A stretch of DNA of 48,874 nt from Oscillospiraceae bacterium (lineage in GTDB: Bacteria > Bacillota > Clostridia > Oscillospirales > Acutalibacteraceae), in NCBI GenBank assembly GCA_015065935.1, contig SVPI01000013.1, positions 1 through 48,874 on the forward strand, given 5' to 3'. The notes below the pieces were generated by a model. That model was not told where the DNA came from and made no database searches. It was given only the letters and a program-made list of their open reading frames with translations. This document shows positions 1-6,068 of the stretch, piece after piece; within the stretch, counting starts at the first letter, position 1, and every line of letters starts with the position of its first letter. Both the position numbers and the translations under genes were made by a program.

Positions 1-56
1 AGCATAACAAACAAGCGCAATTTACCCTTTCGGAACATTGCATTTTTCGTTATCTT

Positions 57-1010
57 TTAAAAACACTCCTGCATAATTTTAATATATAGCATAGTCAGTT
101 TAACACCCGCATTTAAGTATGTCAATTGAGCTTCCGTGTAGTTCTCTTCAAACACCAATTCGCAATACTCTTTAAAGAAATTATCGCAACCATCGAGCAT
201 TTCATAAATGAGTTCATCTGAGAATCTGATTGCTGTAAAAGCAGAAAAGCCTTGTTTATACTCAACATCTTCGTAAAGAACTTCCGGAAAACTCGTTTTT
301 AATTTTTCAAACGTGGAAGTGCTGTTATGTTTTATAAAATTCCAAAGACAATAAAGTTTGTCGTAATAGTGAAAAGATGGTAAGTCGGAAATCTTTTTGT
401 TTTTATTAACAGCTGTCGCATAAAGAATATTTCGATTAAATCGTTCGTCAAGCGCGTTTTCTTTTGTAAGCACATACACAGTAACGGCTTCAATTTCAGA
501 TGCCATTTGATGTACAAAAGAAGCATATAAACTCATCACCACGCGGTAACATTCCTCGCGATAAGCGGCTTCATTTTGAGCGTTTTGCATACGGGACATA
601 TCAATCGCTTCATCATAATCTATGACACCACTCATAAACAACATATTACTTCCAGGAGTTTCAAGTCTTGGCTTTTCAATTCTCTCTTTTGCAAAAGTTA
701 TCAGTTCTCGATAATGTTCTTCCCAATAGCTTCTAATTTGCTTGATTTTATCAGCAAACACATTGCAACAATAATCGTGATACTCACTTTTCCTTGGATA
801 AAAATAATGGGTACGTCTTTTATTGATGACGGCAAGTACTTCCTCTGCGAAATCACCGTTTGTTGCATAACAAAACCTCTTAGGATCTATTTTTACTTTG
901 GTGCCCTCATCGGTTTTGTTATAAAACAGTCCATAAAATCTTGTGTCATGATATTCGAATTTTTCAAAATCTTCCTTTGTGAGTTTCTGTTTACTTCTAT
1001 CTTTTTTCAT
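57..1010 (-). CDS. Hypothetical protein, 317 aa
   Basis: I do not recognise this protein. The ATG at 1010 is chosen over an upstream in-frame ATG at 1034 because a GGAGG lies 6 nt before it. The product is soluble-looking, mixed alpha/beta, rich in aromatic and charged residues, with no signal peptide or membrane segment. A C-terminal helical part contains an FIKHNS stretch that weakly recalls HEPN-like RNase/abortive-infection proteins, but the usual Arg of the R-x4-6-H motif is absent, so this is only a suggestion. It has its own promoter with a 12-bp inverted repeat and follows a small XRE regulator gene, which fits an accessory, regulated gene. Function unknown. Confidence 0.75.
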   Translation of the reverse strand: MKKDRSKQKLTKEDFEKFEYHDTRFYGLFYNKTDEGTKVKIDPKRFCYATNGDFAEEVLAVINKRRTHYFYPRKSEYHDYCCNVFADKIKQIRSYWEEHYRELITFAKERIEKPRLETPGSNMLFMSGVIDYDEAIDMSRMQNAQNEAAYREECYRVVMSLYASFVHQMASEIEAVTVYVLTKENALDERFNRNILYATAVNKNKKISDLPSFHYYDKLYCLWNFIKHNSTSTFEKLKTSFPEVLYEDVEYKQGFSAFTAIRFSDELIYEMLDGCDNFFKEYCELVFEENYTEAQLTYLNAGVKLTMLYIKIMQECF

Positions 1011-1029
1011 AATTTGCCTCCAGACAAAA

Positions 1030-1056
1030 GGCACCCTCCAAAAAATAGAGGGCGCC
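1030..1056 (-). promoter_or_regulatory. Leader hairpin before the 317-aa gene
   Basis: A 9-bp GC-rich inverted repeat (GGCGCCCTC / GAGGGTGCC, one wobble, 9-nt loop) ends 9 nt before the GGAGG ribosome binding site of the gene starting at 1010. On the transcribed strand it is followed by TTTTGTCT, so it could be an attenuator or a weak terminator. It could equally be only a 5' stabilising stem. Confidence 0.45.
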
Positions 1057-1152
1057 CCGCTTAATTGATTATTAAGCCGCTACATAAGACTATTACCACT
1101 CTAACAACATATTTGTTTATAGGCACCAACCGATACATAACACGTATCAGTA

Positions 1153-1197
1153 TTGCTTATGTGTATCTATTTTAACACATAAGCAAATCTTACGCAA
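1153..1197 (-). promoter_or_regulatory. Promoter with overlapping 12-bp inverted-repeat operator
   Basis: On the minus strand TTGCGT (1197-1192), a 17-bp spacer and TAAAAT (1174-1169) form a sigma-A promoter for the 317-aa gene. A perfect inverted repeat, TTGCTTATGTGT (1153-1164) and ACACATAAGCAA (1175-1186) with a 10-bp centre, covers the spacer and the -10 box. This geometry is typical of a repressor operator. The XRE protein encoded next door is the obvious candidate binder, by inference. Confidence 0.7.
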
Positions 1198-1243
1198 GTA
1201 ATTATAGTTTTTCTGATACGGCAAATCAATGTACTAACAGTTC

Positions 1244-1281
1244 AAAAAAAGAAGGCATCCTCAAAACTCGAGGATGTCTTC
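1244..1281 (-). terminator. Rho-independent terminator of the XRE gene
   Basis: A 12-bp stem (1251-1262 with 1270-1281, one wobble) and a 7-nt loop are followed on the minus strand by seven T. The gene's TGA stop codon lies inside the hairpin, so coding sequence and terminator overlap. Confidence 0.8.
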
Positions 1282-1485
1282 AATTTGCACATGAAACAAA
1301 TTAGCAAGGTTATAAAGATTTTCAGTAGAGGGGAGTTTAATTCCGTTTACCCAATCATATACAACTCTCGGCGACTGCAGATCCAAAAACTCGGCAATTT
1401 GTGCATAAGTATATTTTGATTTGCTGATTAACCGATAGAGCTTAAGCCCTGTTGCTTTTTTGTTTATTTTGTACTTACAGTTCAT
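1261..1485 (-). CDS. Small XRE-type helix-turn-helix regulator, 74 aa
   Basis: This is a cytoplasmic DNA-binding protein consisting of a single HTH domain. Residues in the middle (YAQIAEFLDLQSPRVVYDW followed by NGIKLPSTENLYNLANLF) match the XRE/Cro helix 2-turn-helix 3 pattern. The ATG at 1485 has GGAGG 7 nt upstream, whereas the earlier in-frame ATG at 1518 has none, so the shorter form is preferred. There is no partner domain or effector region. It is transcribed from its own promoter and terminated before the 317-aa gene. Its likely role is autoregulation and control of the downstream operator at 1153-1186, which is inference from position. Confidence 0.85.
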   Translation of the reverse strand: MNCKYKINKKATGLKLYRLISKSKYTYAQIAEFLDLQSPRVVYDWVNGIKLPSTENLYNLANLFHVQIEDILEF

Positions 1486-1501
1486 TGATATTCCTCCAAA
1501 G

Positions 1502-1571
1502 TATGAAATATCTTTCATATAGGAGCAATAAACTGTATTGCTATTGTATCATAATATAACGCTATTGTAAA
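1502..1571 (-). promoter_or_regulatory. XRE promoter with repeated candidate operators
   Basis: Minus-strand TTTACA (1571-1566), 17-bp spacer, TACAAT (1548-1543). GCTATTGTA occurs twice (1540-1548 and 1561-1569), 21 bp or two helical turns apart, over the -10 and -35. Two further inverted repeats lie downstream: GCAATA-N5-TATTGC (1525-1541) and TATGAAA-N4-TTTCATA (1502-1519). Several stacked dyads suggest autoregulation. Confidence 0.6.
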
Positions 1572-1617
1572 CAGCAAGATAAACTGCCCGAGAACACACA
1601 AAGGTTTTTATAGGGTT

Positions 1618-1675
1618 TCTCGCATCTATCTCGCAAATTTCTCGCAAAAAATCATTACTTTTGCAAAATCTCGCA
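1618..1675. repeat. Phased TCTCGCA heptamer repeats
   Basis: TCTCGCA begins at 1618, 1629 and 1640 (exact 11-bp phase) and again at 1669. The gap between the XRE promoter and the tRNA-like gene holds nothing else that is recognisable. Helical phasing beside a tRNA-derived site resembles recombinase arm-type or regulator sites, but no recombinase gene is present. Confidence 0.55.
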
Positions 1676-1707
1676 GAATGGGTGGACGTATTGCACATTT
1701 CAGGGAC

Positions 1708-1794
1708 GGAGAGGGGCGGTGCGGTAGATATTGCCTTTTGCTCGAAATGCTGTGTACGCAAGTACCTAGGGTTCGAATCCCTAACTCTCCGCCA
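1708..1794 (+). tRNA. Degenerate tRNA-Ser-like gene (class II)
   Basis: The 87-nt element has class II tRNA layout. The acceptor GGAGAG pairs with CTCTCC, the T arm TAGGG-TTCGAAT-CCCTA is perfect, and the variable arm GTAC-GCAA-GTAC and the 3' GCCA are present. The acceptor and T-arm sequence matches tRNA-Ser. The 5' half is irregular: the D stem is mostly wobble pairs, and the best anticodon stem has a mismatch with an 8-nt loop containing GCT, a Ser anticodon. A strong terminator follows at once. It is probably a decayed tRNA-Ser or an attachment-site relic rather than a working tRNA. Confidence 0.45.
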
Positions 1795-1831
1795 AAAATG
1801 AAGCCCATCCGTAAGGATGGGCTTCATTTTT
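1795..1831 (+). terminator. Strong intrinsic terminator after the tRNA-like gene
   Basis: A 16-bp stem (1795-1810 with 1815-1830) closes a GTAA tetraloop and ends in a T run. Its position directly behind the CCA end implies the tRNA-like gene is, or was, transcribed on the plus strand. Confidence 0.85.
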
Positions 1832-1850
1832 AGTTAATTTAACAGGGATT

Positions 1851-1930
1851 CGAACCAGGAAAGGGAGCGAACGCTGAGCAAAGCGAGGTAAGGAGCGTAA
1901 GCGACTGCGATAAAATTCCTAACTCTCCGT
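1851..1930. repeat. Scrambled tRNA-Ser 3'-end fragments
   Basis: AGGGATTCGAACC (inverted T arm) is followed about 50 bp later by ATTCCTAACTCTCCG in the forward sense, which repeats the acceptor end at 1777-1791. CCTAACTCTCCG is exactly shared. This looks like a decayed attachment or recombination scar at the tRNA-Ser-like gene. Confidence 0.5.
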
Positions 1931-2024
1931 AAAAACAGCATATTTAAACTTTTTTCTAAATTCAGTGATAATAATCATAAAAAATTTTAGCAAAGTAAAA
2001 GATGTTAATAAAATTCCCGACGGC

Positions 2025-2053
2025 TTGAATTTTGTGCAAAAATGTTATATAAT
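2025..2053 (+). promoter_or_regulatory. Sigma-A promoter of the MATE gene
   Basis: TTGAAT (2025-2030), a 17-bp spacer and a consensus TATAAT (2048-2053) lie 36 bp before the ATG at 2089. Confidence 0.8.
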
Positions 2054-2088
2054 TTGTTTTGCAAATTTTAATTTTACGGAGCGAAACT

Positions 2089-3474
2089 ATGAGCGATAAT
2101 AAAGAAATGCTTGGCACGGCACCGATTGGTAAACTGCTGTTCAAATTGGCGGTTCCGACGGTGGTAGCCCAGCTTATCAATATGCTATACAATATCGTTG
2201 ACCGCATCTATATCGGCCATATTAAGGATGTCGGAAGTCTTGCCCTTACGGGCGTTGGCGTGTGTATGCCTATTATTATGATAATCTCGGCCTTTGCGGC
2301 ACTGATTGCTTCGGGCGGTGCGCCGAAGGCATCCATCGCTATGGGTGAAGGTGACAACGATTCTGCCGAAAAAATAATGGGCGGTTGCTTTTCTCTGCAG
2401 ATTATTATCTCTGCCGTTCTGACTGCCATTTTGCTAATTTGGAACAAAGACCTGCTTTTGATGTTTGGCGCAAGTGAGAACACCATCGGCTATGCCACCA
2501 ATTATATGAACATCTACGCCATCGGTACTGTTTTTGTTCAGTTAACGCTTGGCATGGGCGCGTTTATTACCGCTCAGGGCTACACCAAAATCAGTATGAT
2601 TACGGTACTCATAGGCGCTGTCAGCAATATCATCCTTGACCCGATTTTCATTTTCGGATTTAATATGGGCGTAAAGGGTGCGGCGCTTGCTACAATTCTA
2701 TCCCAAGCCATTTCTTGCGTTTGGGTGCTTACCTTTCTTTGCGGTAAGAGAACCTGTCTTAAACTCAAAAAAAGCAATCTTCGTATAGATGGAAAACTCG
2801 TTTTCCCATGCATCGCTCTTGGAACGGCAACCTTTATTATGCAGAGCAGCGAAAGCGTGATTTCGGTCTGCTTTAATTCTTCACTGCTTAAATACGGCGG
2901 CGATATTGCCGTGGGTGCGATGACCATTCTCACAAGCGTGATGCAGTTTGCAATGTTACCAATGCAAGGCATTGCTCAGGGTGCACAGCCGATTTTAAGC
3001 TACAATTATGGTGCAAAAAACGTGGGGCGCGTAAAGAAAACCTTTCGACTTTTACTTATAGCCTGTCTTTCTTATTCCTTTGCAATTTGGGGTGCTATTA
3101 TGCTGTTGCCGCAAATGTTTGCAGGAATCTTCACGCCTGACACGGTTCTTATTGAATTCACAGCAACAGCGCTTCGGATCTATTGCGGGGTGATGTGTAT
3201 TTTCGGTATTCAGATTGCTTGCCAGATGACCTTTGTATCTATCGGAAACGCACCTTGTTCTATTATTGTTGCCATTGTTCGCAAGTTTGTTTTGCTTTTG
3301 CCGCTGATATACATTATGCCGCAAATGATTGCAGATAAGACAATGGGCGTTTATACGGCAGAACCTGTTGCCGACGTGATAGCCGTAACCTTTACTGCTG
3401 TCCTTTTTGCCGTTCAATTTAAGAAAGCGCTAAAGGCTTTAACAATAGAAAATTCAAAGAAGCCGACGCAATGA
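2089..3474 (+). CDS. MATE family multidrug/Na+ antiporter
   Basis: This is an inner-membrane efflux pump of the MATE family, which exchanges Na+ or H+ for cationic drugs or metabolites. The 461-aa length and roughly 12 hydrophobic segments fit. The opening GTAPIGKLLFKLAVPTVVAQ followed by LINMLYNIVDRIYIG is the hallmark start of clostridial MATE proteins, and a second MatE half begins near residue 240. The ATG at 2089 is chosen over 2059 because ACGGAG lies 7 nt upstream. It has its own promoter and no clear terminator before the ThrE genes. The substrate cannot be read from the sequence. Confidence 0.93.
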   Translation: MSDNKEMLGTAPIGKLLFKLAVPTVVAQLINMLYNIVDRIYIGHIKDVGSLALTGVGVCMPIIMIISAFAALIASGGAPKASIAMGEGDNDSAEKIMGGCFSLQIIISAVLTAILLIWNKDLLLMFGASENTIGYATNYMNIYAIGTVFVQLTLGMGAFITAQGYTKISMITVLIGAVSNIILDPIFIFGFNMGVKGAALATILSQAISCVWVLTFLCGKRTCLKLKKSNLRIDGKLVFPCIALGTATFIMQSSESVISVCFNSSLLKYGGDIAVGAMTILTSVMQFAMLPMQGIAQGAQPILSYNYGAKNVGRVKKTFRLLLIACLSYSFAIWGAIMLLPQMFAGIFTPDTVLIEFTATALRIYCGVMCIFGIQIACQMTFVSIGNAPCSIIVAIVRKFVLLLPLIYIMPQMIADKTMGVYTAEPVADVIAVTFTAVLFAVQFKKALKALTIENSKKPTQ

Positions 3475-3531
3475 AAATTGCAGTAATCACGGTTTATGTT
3501 TTGTGCGGACTTTTGGGTTATGTTGACTTTA

Positions 3532-3559
3532 TTGAGCGCCTTTGGTATTATGTTATAAT
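3532..3559 (+). promoter_or_regulatory. Probable promoter of the ThrE operon
   Basis: TTGAGC (3532-3537), a 16-bp spacer and TATAAT (3554-3559) end 35 bp before the ATG at 3595. The -10 is consensus, the -35 is moderate. Confidence 0.6.
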
Positions 3560-3594
3560 CTAACCCGTAAATTACACCGAAAAGGGGTGTTTAG

Positions 3595-4344
3595 ATGGAG
3601 AACTTGTTTGCTTGCGCGATGGATATTGGTGAACAGATGCTGATTTCGGGCGCCGAGGTACATAGGGTTGAGGAAAGCATCAGTCGAATGTGCAACGCCT
3701 TTGGTTTTATCCGCGCGGATGTTTTTATAATAACAACTAGTATGGTTGTGACAGTTTTTGATAATGACGGAAAAAGCTTAACCCAAACAAGACGAATAAA
3801 TTCCACATCTATTGATTACGAAAAACTTCATTTGCTTAACGACCTTTCAAGGCGAATATGTGAAAACAAAATTGCTCCCGAAAAAATAAAAGGGGAAACC
3901 GAAGCCATAAAGCGCAAAAAGTCATACCCATTATGGGCTGAATTTTTGTCCTACTCGGGAATTGCCGCGGTATTTACCTTGTTCTTCGGCGGCGGATTAA
4001 AAGAGGCGGCGGTATCGCTAATAATTGGCGCCATTGTGCGCCTTGGAATTTTACTTTCAGAAAAGGTTTTCACAAACAAAATTTTCAATAAATTCATATC
4101 ATCTGTTGTTGTTTCACTTTTAGCATTTGTTTCGGTGAAATTAGGTATTATTACGTCGGTAGATAATGTTATTATCGGTAATATTATGACCCTTATTCCG
4201 GGTCTTGGTCTTACTAACGCCCTGCGGGATCTTTTTACAGGGGACAGCATTGCAGGCTTGCTTCGAACTATTGAAGCGGTGCTTATAGCTTTGGCAATAG
4301 CCGCAGGCTATTTTGTCGTTGCCATAGGGGGTGCTGTACTATGA
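3595..4344 (+). CDS. ThrE-like threonine/serine exporter, large subunit
   Basis: This is the N-terminal-type half of a split ThrE exporter (PF06738, formerly DUF1212), 249 aa. About 115 soluble residues come first (MLISGAEVHRVEESISRM is the typical motif). About five membrane segments follow, with IPGLGLTNALRDLFTGDSIA conserved near residue 200. In Corynebacterium a single ThrE protein exports threonine and serine; in Firmicutes the two halves are separate genes. The RBS AAGGGGTG precedes the ATG. The stop overlaps the next start (ATGA), so it is translationally coupled to the small subunit. The substrate is inferred from the family only. Confidence 0.9.
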   Translation: MENLFACAMDIGEQMLISGAEVHRVEESISRMCNAFGFIRADVFIITTSMVVTVFDNDGKSLTQTRRINSTSIDYEKLHLLNDLSRRICENKIAPEKIKGETEAIKRKKSYPLWAEFLSYSGIAAVFTLFFGGGLKEAAVSLIIGAIVRLGILLSEKVFTNKIFNKFISSVVVSLLAFVSVKLGIITSVDNVIIGNIMTLIPGLGLTNALRDLFTGDSIAGLLRTIEAVLIALAIAAGYFVVAIGGAVL

Positions 4345-4802
4345 CAAACTTTGAAATTTTGCAGATTATCACCGGATTTTTAGGCACCCTGGGTTTTGGA
4401 ATTCTCTTTAATGTTCGGGGAGTACGCCTTTTGGTGGCATCAATTGGTGGACTGCTTTCTTGGCTTTTGTTTGTTGTTTTAAGTAATTTTATTGGTAGCG
4501 AAGCGGTTATTTTTTTCCTTGTATCCCTTTTGGTTTCGATTTTTGCAGAAATTATGGCGCGAATTTTAAAAACACCCGCAACCGTTTTTGCAACCCTTTC
4601 TATTATTCCGCTTATTCCCGGAAGCTCTCTTTATTACACAATGGCATACGCCTTTGAAAGCGATTTAAGCAGTTTTATAATTAAAGCGGCTGACACGCTA
4701 AAGCTTGCGGCGGCGCTCGCTCTCGGCATTATTACAGCCATTACGCTTACTAAAATATTCTTTAATATTTTTAAACCTAAGAATAAGGCGGCAGGAAAAT
4801 GA
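4341..4802 (+). CDS. ThrE-like threonine/serine exporter, small subunit
   Basis: This 153-aa membrane protein of the ThrE_2 family (PF12821, DUF3815) has about five transmembrane helices and the conserved segment TPATVFATLSIIPLIPGSSL near residues 78-97. It starts within the ATGA overlap of the large subunit and its own stop overlaps the SGNH hydrolase start by ATGA. The two ThrE halves presumably form one transporter in the cytoplasmic membrane. Confidence 0.9.
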   Translation: MTNFEILQIITGFLGTLGFGILFNVRGVRLLVASIGGLLSWLLFVVLSNFIGSEAVIFFLVSLLVSIFAEIMARILKTPATVFATLSIIPLIPGSSLYYTMAYAFESDLSSFIIKAADTLKLAAALALGIITAITLTKIFFNIFKPKNKAAGK

Positions 4803-6034
4803 AAAGCGAATTATTAAATAAATCGGAAGAGTTTAATTCACTCTTAATAAAAAATTCAGGCGTTAATATAGGCGAAAAGGAAATAACCGGTTCTCTTTTT
4901 AACCTTGGCAATTCCTTTCTTGTTAAAAGGGTAATTGATAAGGCACTCAGGGGAGAAAAGACTACGATTTGCGCCTTTGGCGGCTCAATTACACAGGGCG
5001 CAGGCTTTAACTGTGTTCCCGCTGCCGATAGCGGAATTAAATCGGATTTACCCTTTAAAAATTATTTTGATGTTGTTTGCGACTGGTTTAAAGAGGTTTT
5101 AAATGCCGATATTGCTGCCGTTAATGCAGGAATTGGCGCAACCGACACTGTTATTGGAACACACAGGCTTTGCGCCGATGTTTTAAATCATAATCCCGAC
5201 CTTGTGATTTTAGAATGGGCCTGCAATGATAGCGTTACAATGCCTTATAAGCAGGGCACCTATGAAAGTATAATTAGAAAACTCCTTGAAAAGAAAATCG
5301 CCGTTGTTATGTTTTCTATGGCAACGGTAACAGGAGGTTCGTCACAAGAGCTTCACGAGCCATTGGCAAAGCATTATAACCTGCCGATGATTTCCTATCG
5401 AGATGCGTTTATCGGTTTAGAGGAGTATAAATATTTAACAAACGACACCGTTCATCCTAATGTTGTTGGCCATGCTTTGGCCGGTGTTATTCTCAACAAG
5501 TATTTTGAATGTGTATTAATAAGTGAGGGTGATTTGGAAAACACAATACCCAAAGCTACTGTTCATAGCGAGGCAACAATTTATGACGGTGCCGATGTAG
5601 TTAATTTTTCGGATATATTTGAGGGCAGGGTAGAAGGAGTAAGGCTCCTTGATAAAGGTTCGTTTGCTTTAGACACCCAAAAAGATAGTTTTGCACATTT
5701 TAGGGAATATTACGGTATAACGGCAGTTTATAGCGATGAATATAAACCTTTGGTTTTGGAAATTGAAGCCGTTAAAACGCTGTTTTTGCTGACATACCGC
5801 AATTCTGTGTTCACAGGGGCTAATTTCCAAATAGAGCTTGATGGAAATCAAATAATAAGTCAAACCTTTACCTGCAAGCACGGTGGGGATAATGAGCAAA
5901 TTGAGTGGCATTATCACTGGGCAACCGAAAGGATTTGCTATAATGAAGTGCCTAAAAAGTGCGTTTTGAAAATTACTCCAAAAAACACAAATAAAGATGC
6001 CTTCGTAAGGCTTTATGCATTGCTTTTATCGTAA
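4799..6034 (+). CDS. SGNH/GDSL-type hydrolase, cytoplasmic
   Basis: A 411-aa SGNH-family esterase or lipase-like hydrolase. The four blocks are visible: GGS (Ser63, nucleophile) in GGSITQGAG, Gly in VNAGIGATDT (about 111), Asn143 in ACND, and Asp216-x-x-His219 in NDTVHPNVVGHAL. Residues about 245-411 form an additional beta-rich domain that I do not recognise. There is no signal peptide, so the substrate is probably intracellular. It is coupled by ATGA to the ThrE exporter pair, an unusual partner. A bidirectional terminator follows. The natural substrate is unknown; acylated sugars, peptides or amino-acid esters are all possible. Confidence 0.85.
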   Translation: MKSELLNKSEEFNSLLIKNSGVNIGEKEITGSLFNLGNSFLVKRVIDKALRGEKTTICAFGGSITQGAGFNCVPAADSGIKSDLPFKNYFDVVCDWFKEVLNADIAAVNAGIGATDTVIGTHRLCADVLNHNPDLVILEWACNDSVTMPYKQGTYESIIRKLLEKKIAVVMFSMATVTGGSSQELHEPLAKHYNLPMISYRDAFIGLEEYKYLTNDTVHPNVVGHALAGVILNKYFECVLISEGDLENTIPKATVHSEATIYDGADVVNFSDIFEGRVEGVRLLDKGSFALDTQKDSFAHFREYYGITAVYSDEYKPLVLEIEAVKTLFLLTYRNSVFTGANFQIELDGNQIISQTFTCKHGGDNEQIEWHYHWATERICYNEVPKKCVLKITPKNTNKDAFVRLYALLLS

Positions 6035-6036
6035 AA

Positions 6037-6068
6037 AAAAGAGAGAACTCGTAAGAGTTCTCTCTTTT
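6037..6068. terminator. Bidirectional terminator between SGNH gene and recG
   Basis: A 14-bp perfect stem (6037-6050 with 6055-6068) closes a GTAA loop, with A-rich and T-rich flanks that serve both convergent genes. It overlaps the recG stop codon. Confidence 0.9.

Noticed and set aside
576-1064. 162-aa plus-strand ORF
   Set aside because: Lies antisense within the 317-aa gene, which has a clear RBS and promoter; this one has neither.
1549-1827. Minus-strand ORFs encoding RDSNPRYL- and GIRTLG-type peptides
   Set aside because: These are the well-known false ORFs read antisense through a tRNA; the sequence is explained by the tRNA-Ser-like element.
2580-2972. 130-aa minus-strand ORF inside the MATE gene
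   Set aside because: Antisense shadow; composition follows from the codons of the membrane protein on the other strand.
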